Part shown: piece after piece, positions 56,516 to 64,000 of the stretch
Numbering within the stretch: the first letter of the stretch is position 1
How the letters are laid out: each line of letters opens with the position of its first letter
DNA from: Pseudonocardia abyssalis
GTDB lineage: Bacteria > Actinomycetota > Actinomycetes > Mycobacteriales > Pseudonocardiaceae
Length of the DNA: 64,000 nt
Reading direction: 5' to 3'
Assembly (NCBI RefSeq): GCF_019263705.2
Contig: NZ_JADQDK010000001.1
Coordinates: 1,302,001-1,366,000 of the forward strand
The notes under the pieces: model-generated
Database searches by the model: none
What the model saw: only the letters and a program-made list of their open reading frames with translations
Told to the model about the DNA's origin: nothing
Position numbers and translations under genes: made by a program

Positions 56516-57985
56516 TCAGAGGTCGTTGCCCGGGTAGGACAGCCCGAAGCTCTTGTTCGCCAGCGGGAAGTCCGGGACGATCGTGTCCGCCAGCGCCACG
56601 GGCAGTGCGGGCCAGTTGAGGAAGCTGGGATCGACCACCGCGACCCGGCCCAGCGTCCCGTCCGGGCGCAGCTCCACCCGGTGCACGATCGTCCCCCGCC
56701 AGCCCTCGACGATGCCGACCCCCGTGCCGGTCCCCGACGGGGTGCGGCCCACGACGAGATCGGGGGGCGGGTCGCCCAGCAGCGTGGTGAGGTACGCGAC
56801 GGAGGCGGCGAACTCCTCGGCCCGGACCCGGAACCGGGCGAGCACGTCGCCGCCGGTGTGGGCGTGCACGGTCCGCGGTGGCGGGGGGAGCACGGGGTGG
56901 TCGTGCCGCGCGTCGGTCGGGAGGCCGCTGGCCCGGGCCACGTATCCCAGCGTGCCGAGGTCGGTGGCCTGCTCGGCGGTGAGCACGGCGGTGCCGGTGA
57001 AGCGGTCGCGCACCACGCTGTGGCCGAGCGCGAGTGCCACGATCCCGGCGACGTCGACGGCCAGCGACCCGAGGACGCCCGGATCGGGCGGCCGGAGCAG
57101 CGTGGCGGAGCCGGGCCCGAACGCTCCGCGCAGCAGCCGGCTCCCGGTCACCTCGTCGTTGATCCGCAGCAGCCGCTCGCGGACGCGCTGCGCGTGCGCG
57201 TCGAGGACGCCGTGGGCGACGTCGTTGCACAGCGCCCCGATGTCGGTGACGTGGTTGTGCAGGCGTTCGAGCTCCAGCAGCACCGCGCGCCGCCGGTGCA
57301 CCCCGGGATCGACGGTGCCCGCCCGTGCGTCCTCCACGGCCAGGCAGAACGCGAGGGCGTGCCCGACGGAGGTGTCCCCGCTGATCCGCTCGGCCAGCAC
57401 GACGCCGTCCTCGGGCGTGCGGCCCTCGAACAGCTTCTCGATGCCGCGGTGGGTGTACCACAGCCGCGCCTTGAGCTTGAGGATCGTCTCCCCGACGACG
57501 GAGAACCGGAAGTGCCCCGGCCCGATCATCCCGGCGTGCACCGGCCCGACCGGGATCTCGTACACCCCGGGCCCGGTCACCGCGCCGAACGGGTAGGGGC
57601 CCTCGGTGTCGCCGAAGGCGGGTGGGTCCCCGGCGTCGGACAGCATCGGGTACCAGCCGCGCGGCCAGTGGAAGTGCCGGACCAGCCGGCGGGGGAGCGG
57701 GTGGTCGACGGGGACGATGCCGAAGAGGTCGCGCATCCGGCGCTCGAAGCGGCCCGCGGGGAACGACAGCGCGGCCAGGCTGGGCACGCGCGGGTCCCGG
57801 GGGTCGAGCGGGACGTGCAGCTCGATGCGGCTCTCCGGAGCGTCCGCGGTGGCTCCGCGGGTGAACAGGTACACCGCGCGCAGCCCGCCGCCGGAGGGCC
57901 GGTCGTCGTGGCCGGCGACCAGCGCGACGCGGTGGCCGTCGGCGATCAGCGCCGCGGCCCGGGCGGGGAGCTCGTCGGGGGTCAT
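56516..57985 (-). CDS. hycE: Hydrogenase-4/complex I-like large subunit (NuoCD fusion) lacking NiFe cysteines
   Basis: A 489-residue HycE-type subunit: an N-terminal NuoC-like domain (about 1-135, FERRMRDLFGIVPVDHPLPRR) fused to the NuoD/large-subunit domain (GPVHAGMIGPGHFRF, THRGIEKLFEG, ERLHNHVTDIG). The two motifs that hold NiFe in hydrogenases are altered: RxCGxC reads R200-I-S-G-D-T205 and DPCxxC reads D452-P-S-F-L-N457, so all four cysteines are Ser, Thr, Ser, Asn. It cannot bind a NiFe centre and belongs with the Ehr-type complexes. Last gene of the six-gene leftward operon. Confidence 0.9.
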   Translation of the reverse strand: MTPDELPARAAALIADGHRVALVAGHDDRPSGGGLRAVYLFTRGATADAPESRIELHVPLDPRDPRVPSLAALSFPAGRFERRMRDLFGIVPVDHPLPRRLVRHFHWPRGWYPMLSDAGDPPAFGDTEGPYPFGAVTGPGVYEIPVGPVHAGMIGPGHFRFSVVGETILKLKARLWYTHRGIEKLFEGRTPEDGVVLAERISGDTSVGHALAFCLAVEDARAGTVDPGVHRRRAVLLELERLHNHVTDIGALCNDVAHGVLDAHAQRVRERLLRINDEVTGSRLLRGAFGPGSATLLRPPDPGVLGSLAVDVAGIVALALGHSVVRDRFTGTAVLTAEQATDLGTLGYVARASGLPTDARHDHPVLPPPPRTVHAHTGGDVLARFRVRAEEFAASVAYLTTLLGDPPPDLVVGRTPSGTGTGVGIVEGWRGTIVHRVELRPDGTLGRVAVVDPSFLNWPALPVALADTIVPDFPLANKSFGLSYPGNDL

Positions 57986-59442
57986 CGGGCTCCGTCCAGG
58001 ACGGCGGCGGCCGCGTCGATCAGGACGGCCACCGGTCCGGCGCCGATCCCGAGGGCCGCGGCGGCCAGCAGGCCGCCGACCAGTGCGACCGCGGTCGACC
58101 GGGGCAGCGCCGTCGCGGGGAGGAGGTCGGGCGGCGGGCCGAGCAGCATCCGGCTGAGGTGCCCGAGCAGCGCGGCTGCGATGACGACGACGAGGACCAG
58201 CGCCACCGCGGTGGCCCAGCCGATGCCCCCGGTGAAACCGGCGCGGGCGATCCCCAGCTCGCTGGCGAAGATGCTGAACGGCGGCAGCCCGACCAGTGCG
58301 AGCACGCCGAGCCCGAGGCAGCCGGCCAGCACCGGCTGCCGGGCGGCGAGGCCGCGGACGCCGTCGATCCGGCTCGTGCCGGCGAGCTGCAGCAACCGCC
58401 CGGCCCCGAGGAACAGCACGGCCTTGACGAGACCGTGCCCGAGCGCGTGCAGCAGGACCGCGGCGGTGGCGGCGGTCCCGCCCGCCGCCGCACCGAGCGC
58501 GAGCAGCCCCATGTGCTCGATGCTGGAGTAGGCGAGCATCCGCTTGTGGTCGCGCTGGGCGATCAGCAGGGACGCCGCGATCGCCAGCGAGGCCAGCGCC
58601 GCCGCGACCAGCAGGGCGCGCATGAACCCCGGGCCGAGCGCGAGGTCGGCCACGGCCCGGATCCGCAGCAGCGCGTAGAACGCCACCGACAGCAGCACCC
58701 CCGACATCAACGCCGATACCGGCGCGGGGGCCTGGCTGTGGGCGTCGGGCAGCCAGGCGTGCAGCGGGGCGAGCCCGGCCTTGGCACCGAACCCGACGAC
58801 CAGCAGCACCACCGCGATCCGGGTGACCCCCGGGTCGAGCTGCGGACCCGCGGCGACCAGCGCGGCCCAGTCCAGCCCGGCGCCGGTCCCGGTCTCCTGC
58901 GCGGCGAAGTTGAGCACCACCAGCCCGAGCAGGGCGAGCGCGATCCCGGCCGAGCAGATCACCACGTACTTCCAGGCGGCCTCCACCGCCGCCGTGCTGC
59001 GGCGCAGCCCGACCAGGAACGCGGTGACGATCGTGGTGGCCTCGACCGCGACCCACAGGACCCCGAGGTCGGCGGCGAGCACGGCCAGCGCCATGGCCGC
59101 CAGGAACAGCTGCACCAGCACGCCCATCCGGCCCGCGGTCCGCGCGCTCGCCCGGCCCGCCGACATCTCGGTGGCCAGGTGGGCCGGGGTGGCGACCGCG
59201 GTCAGCAGCGCGATCGCGCCGATCAGCACCAGCATGAACGCGCTGACGGCGTCGACCCGCAGCAGCGGGCCCACCGTGAACGGGCGGTCGACCACGGACG
59301 CGGCGAGCGCGACCGCCGAGGCCAGCACCAGCGCCGCGGACGCCGTGCCGACCCACCCGGTCGCGCGCCGCCACCCGAACAGGGCGTGCACCACCGCAGC
59401 CAGTGCGGGCACCGCGACGGGCGCGAAGGCGAGCAGCGTCAT
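57982..59442 (-). CDS. hycQ: Antiporter-like membrane subunit (HyfF/HycQ-type, NuoN/L family)
   Basis: A 486-residue, about 14-TM protein of the Mrp/NuoLMN family. Conserved residues for proton translocation are visible: WVAVEATTIVTAF (Glu), GFGAKAGLAPLHAWLPDAH (Lys and His) and HALGHGLVKAVLFLGAG. ATG 59442 overlaps the previous stop (TGATG) and its own stop overlaps the hycE start. It should pump or conduct ions in the membrane arm. Confidence 0.9.
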   Translation of the reverse strand: MTLLAFAPVAVPALAAVVHALFGWRRATGWVGTASAALVLASAVALAASVVDRPFTVGPLLRVDAVSAFMLVLIGAIALLTAVATPAHLATEMSAGRASARTAGRMGVLVQLFLAAMALAVLAADLGVLWVAVEATTIVTAFLVGLRRSTAAVEAAWKYVVICSAGIALALLGLVVLNFAAQETGTGAGLDWAALVAAGPQLDPGVTRIAVVLLVVGFGAKAGLAPLHAWLPDAHSQAPAPVSALMSGVLLSVAFYALLRIRAVADLALGPGFMRALLVAAALASLAIAASLLIAQRDHKRMLAYSSIEHMGLLALGAAAGGTAATAAVLLHALGHGLVKAVLFLGAGRLLQLAGTSRIDGVRGLAARQPVLAGCLGLGVLALVGLPPFSIFASELGIARAGFTGGIGWATAVALVLVVVIAAALLGHLSRMLLGPPPDLLPATALPRSTAVALVGGLLAAAALGIGAGPVAVLIDAAAAVLDGAR

Positions 59443-60092
59443 CAGTCCCTCAGCTCGCGCAGCTCGTCGAGGTCGGTGCGGCCGAACAGGGTCCGCATCC
59501 GTCCCGTCAGCACCTGCAGGACCACCACGACGAGCAGCACGTCCAGTGCCACGCCGGCCTCGACCACGAGCCCGATCCCGGCGGTGGTCAGGAAGGCGAC
59601 GGCGGTGATGCCGTTGTCCATCAGCAGGAAACCGATGATCTGCGACAGGGCCCGGCGGCGGGTCACCAGCACGAAGAACCCGATCAGCACGACGGCGACG
59701 CCGACCGGGGCGGCCCGCGTCGCGGGCGACGGGGCCAGGTCGACGATCGGCTGCGACACGGCCAGTGCGAGTGTCGTCAGCACGGCGGCGGCGAGCAGCG
59801 ACGCGGTGACGTTGACCAGCGGCCGCGTCACCCGTCGCTCGGACCCGGCGGCGGCCAGCGCGCGCCGCAGCACGGCGGGCAGCACCCCGGCCCGCAGCAC
59901 CAGCACCCCGGCGGCCGCGACGGCCAGTTCGACGGATCGTTCCTGCACGGCGAGCAGCGCCACGACGGCGGCCAGCGCCGCCCCCTGCACGGTGTACAGG
60001 CCGATGATCACCGACAGCTCGCGGCGCCACAGCATCAGCACGGCGGTGAGCAGCAGCGCTCCCACGGCGAGGTCGAGCAGCACGACGTCCAC
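59442..60092 (-). CDS. hycP: Membrane subunit HyfE/HycP-like (NuoK-related)
   Basis: A 216-residue protein with about six transmembrane helices, GTG 60092. The C-terminal half (IGFLLMDNGITAVAFL with a membrane-embedded acidic residue, ending VLTGRMRTLFGRTDLDELREL) is typical of HyfE/HycP. It links the antiporter subunits to the HycD module. Confidence 0.85.
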   Translation of the reverse strand: MDVVLLDLAVGALLLTAVLMLWRRELSVIIGLYTVQGAALAAVVALLAVQERSVELAVAAAGVLVLRAGVLPAVLRRALAAAGSERRVTRPLVNVTASLLAAAVLTTLALAVSQPIVDLAPSPATRAAPVGVAVVLIGFFVLVTRRRALSQIIGFLLMDNGITAVAFLTTAGIGLVVEAGVALDVLLVVVVLQVLTGRMRTLFGRTDLDELRELRD

Positions 60093-60095
60093 GGC

Positions 60096-61028
60096 TCAGC
60101 CGCCCAGCACGGAGGAGGCGGTGACGGCGAGCAGCGCGAGCAGGAACGACCCGGCCAGCAGCTCCGGCACCCGGAACAGCCGCACCTTGGCCAGGAACAC
60201 CTCGGCGACGGCGAGCGCGGCACCCAGCAGCGCCACCTTGGCGGCGAACGCGACCACACCGACGGCGGTCGCGAGGACGCCGGGCCCGTCGGCGATGCCC
60301 CACGGCAGGAAGAGGTTGGCGAACAGTCCCAGGTACACCGACAGCCGCATCGCCGAGCCGAGTTCGACCAGCGCGAGGTCCGGACCGGCGTACTCCAGCA
60401 CCATCGCCTCGTGCACCATCGTCAGCTCCAGGTGCGTGGACGGGTTGTCCACCGGCAACCGTCCGGTCTCGGCGACGATCACGACGAGCAGGGCGACGGC
60501 CGCGAGCAGGCTCGCCGGGGACACCACCCGCTCCGGGTCCCGCAGCGTCGAGGACACGACCGCGGTGAGGTTCGTGGAGCCGACCGGCACGGACAGCGCG
60601 AAGATCGCCACGAGCAGCGTGGGCTCGACGAGGGCCAGGATCGTCACCGCCCGGCTCGCGCCCATCCCGCCGAACGCGGTGCCGGTGTCGATCCCGCCGA
60701 GGGCGAGCGCGACCGCACCGAGCGCGAGCAGGGCCACGACGGCGAACAGGTCGGCCAGCGGCCCCAGCGCGGACGTCGTCGCGACGAAGGGGGCGACCGC
60801 CGTGACCACCAGCGTCGTGGCGACCAGCAGCACGGGCGCGGCGCGGAACACCCCGCTCGTGCCGCGCGGGGTGAGCGGCTCCTTGCGGACGAGCTTGCGC
60901 AGGTCGCGCCACGGCTGCAGGACACCCGGGCCCGCACGTCCCTCCAGCCGGGCCCGGACCTGCCGTATCAGGCCCACGAGCAGCGGTGATCCGCCGACGA
61001 CGAGCAGCACCTGCAGGACCCCGGTCAT
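60096..61028 (-). CDS. hycD: Membrane anchor subunit HycD/HyfC-like (NuoH family)
   Basis: A 310-residue NuoH-type protein: PLLVGLIRQVRARLEGRAGPGVLQPWRDLRKLVRKE near the N-terminus (the quinone-chamber region of NuoH relatives) and the loop VAETGRLPVDNPSTHLELTMVHEAM with its conserved acidic residues. It joins the membrane arm to the hydrophilic subunits. ATG 61028 is the last of four ATGs in a 17-nt tandem array, which may affect its translation. Confidence 0.9.
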   Translation of the reverse strand: MTGVLQVLLVVGGSPLLVGLIRQVRARLEGRAGPGVLQPWRDLRKLVRKEPLTPRGTSGVFRAAPVLLVATTLVVTAVAPFVATTSALGPLADLFAVVALLALGAVALALGGIDTGTAFGGMGASRAVTILALVEPTLLVAIFALSVPVGSTNLTAVVSSTLRDPERVVSPASLLAAVALLVVIVAETGRLPVDNPSTHLELTMVHEAMVLEYAGPDLALVELGSAMRLSVYLGLFANLFLPWGIADGPGVLATAVGVVAFAAKVALLGAALAVAEVFLAKVRLFRVPELLAGSFLLALLAVTASSVLGG

Positions 61029-61079
61029 CGCAGGACCCCGGTCATCGCAGGACCCCGGTCATCGCAGGACCCCGGTCAT
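61028..61079 (-). repeat. 17-nt tandem repeat forming three MTGVLR minicistrons
   Basis: On the minus strand ATGACCGGGGTCCTGCG occurs three times in tandem (ATGs at 61079, 61062, 61045), followed by the true hycD start (ATG 61028, MTGVLQ). The first ATG overlaps the upstream gene's TGA. Because 17 is not a multiple of 3, each copy reads Met-Thr-Gly-Val-Leu-Arg-stop and each stop overlaps the next ATG (ATGA). Confidence 0.92.
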
Positions 61080-63070
61080 CGCAGCACCACCAGGGCCACG
61101 AGCAGGGCGCACACGGTCCAGAAGCCGTAGCCGAGGTAGCGGTGCACACTCCCGTTCGCCAGCCGGCGTCCCGCGACGCCCCACGCGGCGACGGCCGTGA
61201 GCACGGGTGCGTAGAGCCGCCGCTCGATGCGGTCGGGGACCCGCAACCGGTACTCCACGGCCTCGACGAGGTAGCGGGACTCCCGGTGGTGGGTGACGTC
61301 GACGTCCTGCTCGGGGCGCAGCACGTTCTCGAAGACCCGCTGCATCGGCTCGGCGAAGGAGGTGGCGGTGTACTCCATGCGCGCGGTCGGCCGGCCGCCT
61401 CCGCAGTCCCACAGCCGCGCCCCGCGCCGGGCCCGCCGGGCGGCGAGCAACCGGGGGACGGCGACGACGACGGCGACCGCCCCGAGCAGCGCGACCAGCA
61501 GCAGGGCGGGAGACACGGCTCCGTCGACGCCGACCAGTTCGACGGCCACGGTCCCGGTGACCGGTGCGGGCGCCCCCACCAGTGCACCCGCGACCCGGCC
61601 CAGGCCCGGCAGCACCAGCGTCGGCGCCACGGCCAGGCCGACGCACGCCACCCCGGCCAGGGCCATCGCGGCGACCATCGTCGGCGGGCTCTCCCGGGCG
61701 GCCGCGGCGGCGTCGCTGCGCGGTCGGGCGAGGAACCCCACCCCGAACGCCTTGACGAACGTCGCCACCGCCAGTCCGGCGGTGAGCGCCACGGCGCCGA
61801 CCGCGAGCGGGAGCACGACGGAGGCGCCGGAGGAGTCGAGGCCGCGGATCAGCGCCTGCAGCAGCACCCATTCGCTGACGAACGCCGTGCCGGGCGGCAG
61901 CGCCGACGCCGCCAGCGCGCCGAGCCCGAACGCGAGCGTCGTCGCCGGCATCGTGGGGCGCAGGCCGCCCAGCGTGTCGAGGTCCCGGGTTCCGGTGGCG
62001 TGCAGGACGGACCCGGCCGCGAGGAACAGCAGCGTCTTGTACGCGGCGTGCCCGACCACGTGCAGCAGAGCGGCGGTCAACGCCAGCGCGGCGAGTCCCG
62101 CGCGGCCGGTGGAGGCGAACAGGCCGGCCGCGCCCACCCCGACGAGCACCAGGCCCATGTTCTCGGTGGTCGAGAAGCCCAGGAGCGCCTTCAGGTCGGT
62201 GACGACCACCGCCTGGAGGATCCCGTACACCCCGGAGACGGCACCGAGGACGAGCACCAGCACCCACCACCAGGTGGAGCCGCCGCCCAGCAGGTCGAAC
62301 CCGACCCGCACGATCCCGTACACGCCCAGTGCCACCATCGCCGCGGACATCAGCGCGGAGACGTGGCTGGGCGCCTCCGGGTGGGCGCGGGGCAGCCAGG
62401 CGTGCAGCGGCACGATCCCCGCCTTGGACCCGAACCCGACCAGGCACAGCACGAACACCAGCCCGCCCGACGCGGGCGCCGGGGCGGCCCGGATCGCGGC
62501 GAAGGAGTCGCCGGGGGCGGCGAGCAGCAGCAGCCCGGCGAGGATCGCGACGAACCCGAGGTGGGTCGTCACGGCGTACCAGCGGGCGGCGGAGGCCACG
62601 GCGGGACGCTGCCGGTGCTCGGCCAGCACCAGCAGCAGCGAGGCGAGCGCCATCAGCTCCCAGCACAGCAGGAACGTGCCGACCCCGCCCGCCGCGGGCA
62701 CCAGCAGCAGCGACAGCGCGAACAGCGGGAAGGCGGCCTGCACGGCCCGGCCGTCGAGTGCGTGGCGGGTGTACCCGATCCCGTACACCGCCGAGACGGC
62801 GACGACCGCACCGCCCACGGCGAGGAACACCCCGCCCAGCGGGTCGACGGCGAGCACCACCCCGGTCAGGGGAAGCAGGTCCGGCAGCTCGGCCGACCAC
62901 GGTGTCCCCAGCACCGCCGCGACGCCCGCGAGTGCGCCGAGCAGCCCGACCGCGACGGTACCGGCGCCGGCGCACACCGGGCGCGGCCCGCGCGGCACCA
63001 CCACCGCGGCCAGCACCGTCAGTACGGCGGCGAGGACGGCCCCGGAGAGCCCGGCCCCGACGGGGTTCAC
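61076..63070 (-). CDS. Large antiporter-like membrane subunit (HyfB/HycC-type, NuoL family)
   Basis: A 664-residue protein, GTG 63070, with about 14 transmembrane helices and a C-terminal hydrophilic portion ending in further helices. Conserved segments: LCWELMALASLLLVL (Glu), GFGSKAGIVPLHAWLPRAHPEAPSHVSALMSA (Lys, His), HVVGHAAYKTLLFLAAGSVLH. The C-terminal part (MEYTATSFAEPMQRVFE) is the usual HyfB/HycC extension. It corresponds in position to Rv0083 of M. tuberculosis. Confidence 0.92.
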   Translation of the reverse strand: MNPVGAGLSGAVLAAVLTVLAAVVVPRGPRPVCAGAGTVAVGLLGALAGVAAVLGTPWSAELPDLLPLTGVVLAVDPLGGVFLAVGGAVVAVSAVYGIGYTRHALDGRAVQAAFPLFALSLLLVPAAGGVGTFLLCWELMALASLLLVLAEHRQRPAVASAARWYAVTTHLGFVAILAGLLLLAAPGDSFAAIRAAPAPASGGLVFVLCLVGFGSKAGIVPLHAWLPRAHPEAPSHVSALMSAAMVALGVYGIVRVGFDLLGGGSTWWWVLVLVLGAVSGVYGILQAVVVTDLKALLGFSTTENMGLVLVGVGAAGLFASTGRAGLAALALTAALLHVVGHAAYKTLLFLAAGSVLHATGTRDLDTLGGLRPTMPATTLAFGLGALAASALPPGTAFVSEWVLLQALIRGLDSSGASVVLPLAVGAVALTAGLAVATFVKAFGVGFLARPRSDAAAAARESPPTMVAAMALAGVACVGLAVAPTLVLPGLGRVAGALVGAPAPVTGTVAVELVGVDGAVSPALLLVALLGAVAVVVAVPRLLAARRARRGARLWDCGGGRPTARMEYTATSFAEPMQRVFENVLRPEQDVDVTHHRESRYLVEAVEYRLRVPDRIERRLYAPVLTAVAAWGVAGRRLANGSVHRYLGYGFWTVCALLVALVVLR

Positions 63071-63552
63071 CGGCCGGTCACCGTCCGCAGGGCGGCGACG
63101 ACGGCCTCCGGGCGCGGCGGACAGCCGGGCACGGAGAGGTCCACCGGGACCACGTCGCCGACCGCGCCCACGACCCCGTACGCCCCGGCGAACACGCCGC
63201 GGTCGCACGCGCAGTCCCCGACCGCGACGACGACCCGCGGTGCGGGCACGGCGTCCAGGGTGCGGCGCAGCGGGCCGGCCATGTTGCGGGTCACGACGCC
63301 GGTCACCAGCAGCGCGTCGGCGTGCCGCGGCGAGGCCACCAGGCGGGCGCCGTAGCGGCCGGCGTCGTACACGGGCCCGAAGGCCGAGGCGATCTCCATC
63401 TCGCAGCCGTTGCACGACCCGGCGTCGACGTGGCGGACCTGCACCGACCCGCCGAGCTCCGGCGCGGCGACCGGCCGCGGCGCCGTCGGGGCGTCGGGTG
63501 CGTCCTCGGCGGCGCGCCCGGCCCGGCGGATCGCCCGCAGGAGCCTCAGCAC
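63067..63552 (-). CDS. Hydrogenase/complex I small subunit (NuoB/HycG-like)
   Basis: A 161-residue NuoB-type iron-sulfur protein from GTG 63552. The four N2-type 4Fe-4S ligands are intact: Cys47 and Cys50 (GSCNGCEMEI), Cys114 (GDCACD) and Cys144 (VPGCPPRPEA). It would transfer electrons to the large subunit's quinone or other acceptor site. First gene of the operon; no HycF/NuoI ferredoxin subunit follows. Corresponds in position to Rv0082. Confidence 0.92.
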   Translation of the reverse strand: MLRLLRAIRRAGRAAEDAPDAPTAPRPVAAPELGGSVQVRHVDAGSCNGCEMEIASAFGPVYDAGRYGARLVASPRHADALLVTGVVTRNMAGPLRRTLDAVPAPRVVVAVGDCACDRGVFAGAYGVVGAVGDVVPVDLSVPGCPPRPEAVVAALRTVTGR

Positions 63553-63688
63553 GGGTCGTACCGGGGCACCGGTCCGGGCGATCGAGACGTCGGGTGGGTG
63601 ATCACCGGACCAGGGTCGTCACCGGTCGCGGCCCGGACCAGGACCGAAGGTCCCGACCCGTCCGCCATCGGACCCCCCGGGGACCGAC

Positions 63689-63702
63689 GGGACTTCCGGC
63701 CC
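63689..63702 (+). promoter_or_regulatory. DosR-box-like dyad GGGAC-TTCC-GGCCC
   Basis: GGGACTTCCGGCCC matches the mycobacterial DosR core GGGAC-TWWA-GTCCC at 9 of 10 half-site positions and in TT of the spacer. It lies 72 bp upstream of ATG 63774 and 137 bp from the divergent complex operon start (63552). A DosS-like kinase (1621) and DosR-type target genes (USP, Acg-like) are in the window, which supports but does not prove function. Confidence 0.45.
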
Positions 63703-63773
63703 GCCCGCCGGGGACCTGTGACGCTCCCGCACGGGTGCGGTGGTGCGAGAGCGTCGTCCCCGGAGGTGACGTC

Positions 63774-64000
63774 ATGACCGCACGGACCACGACCCACGAC
63801 GGCGACTGGCTGGTGGTGCCCTTGCCACCGTTGGAACGGGGTTGGCGCTGGGCGCGGATCGTCGAGCAGCTCGCGGGCCCCGGACCCGCCCGGTTCCGGG
63901 TGCGTTGGGTGGGCAACGACCGCGACTCGGTGGTGGTGCCGTCCGACGGGTACCGGATCGAGAGCGCCGCCGACTGGCCGCAGCCGCCGTCGAGCGCGAT
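63774..64000 (+). CDS. DUF1918-like protein (3' end outside window)
   Basis: From ATG 63774 (CGGAGG upstream), 75 residues are visible. HDGDWLVVPLPPLERG, then ARIVEQLAGPGPARFRVRWV and SVVVPSDGYRIE, resemble the DUF1918 domain (small SH3-like barrel: GDrlvv...G.IvEv.G...Y.VRW..G......PG.D). DUF1918 proteins are short actinobacterial proteins often found in stress/DosR neighbourhoods. The gene runs off the window end. Confidence 0.65.
   Translation, partial: MTARTTTHDGDWLVVPLPPLERGWRWARIVEQLAGPGPARFRVRWVGNDRDSVVVPSDGYRIESAADWPQPPSSA

Noticed and set aside
56516..57985. Functional NiFe hydrogenase or formate hydrogenlyase
   Set aside because: All four NiFe-binding cysteines are replaced and no formate dehydrogenase, HycF or maturation genes are seen.

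Overview
The sequence is very GC-rich (about 73%), with many GTG starts, dense ATGA/GTGA start-stop overlaps and strongly C/G-ending codons. Gene content (DosS/DosT-type kinase, Acg-type nitroreductase, universal stress proteins, fatty acyl-AMP ligase, cyclopropane-fatty-acid-synthase family enzyme, soluble acyl-ACP desaturases, actinobacterial P450s) points to an actinomycete, probably Pseudonocardiales and plausibly Pseudonocardia. The genus is an inference. No RNA genes, CRISPR arrays, transposases or prophage genes were seen.

Left flank (1-4500): the end of a universal stress protein, an Acg-like nitroreductase, a DosS/DosT-type two-GAF histidine kinase and a zinc alcohol dehydrogenase, i.e. 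a hypoxia/redox-stress (dormancy-like) module. Next (4540-6230) is an intact phosphotriesterase-family hydrolase flanked on both sides by truncated remnants of a PDR-type reductase and an HpcH/HpaI aldolase.

Centre (6233-41015): a large lipid/polyketide biosynthetic region. On the minus strand, three P450s overlap a biotin carboxylase (accC) as one transcription unit. Divergent from it is an eight-gene plus-strand operon: fatty acyl-AMP ligase, ferritin-like acyl-ACP desaturase A, hotdog thioesterase, stand-alone ACP, cyclopropane/methyl transferase, desaturase B, second hotdog thioesterase and an FAD oxidoreductase. A middle section has an MBL hydrolase, a PDR ferredoxin-type reductase, an acyl-CoA dehydrogenase, thioesterase/hydrolase genes, a LysR regulator, an acyl-CoA ligase, an FAD reductase and an SGNH hydrolase. 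The core follows: a PUFA-synthase-like (PfaA-type) megasynthase KS-AT-ACP-ACP-KR-DH, a PfaC-like protein reduced to its two FabA-type dehydratase domains, PfaD enoyl reductase, a fused carboxyltransferase AccD-AccA and a biotin carrier AccB, five genes with four-base overlaps. The apparent logic is that a dedicated acetyl-CoA carboxylase makes malonyl-CoA, the Pfa-type machinery builds an unsaturated or reduced chain, and a FAAL/ACP line desaturates and cyclopropanates or methylates an ACP-bound acyl chain, with P450/FAD tailoring. No known product is recognised.

Right part (41069-64000): a MalEFGK-type ABC sugar importer, a DHA2-type MFS exporter, a NarL-type two-component pair, a decayed quinone-oxidoreductase pseudogene, small membrane proteins, a VIT1/CCC1-like transporter, an SRPBCC protein, a tandem-domain universal stress protein, a 60-residue repeat protein, a CorA-like channel with GQN in place of GMN, and a six-gene energy-converting-hydrogenase-related complex whose large subunit lacks all four NiFe-ligand cysteines. 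Its order matches the M. tuberculosis Rv0082-Rv0087 locus. The window ends in a DUF1918-like gene preceded by a DosR-box-like dyad, so stress/dormancy functions flank the biosynthetic region on both sides.

A recurring oddity is short tandem duplication at gene boundaries (15-, 17-, 19- and 27-nt units over start or stop codons) and in-frame 15-nt repeats inside genes. The most striking case makes a chain of three hexapeptide minicistrons between two membrane-complex genes.
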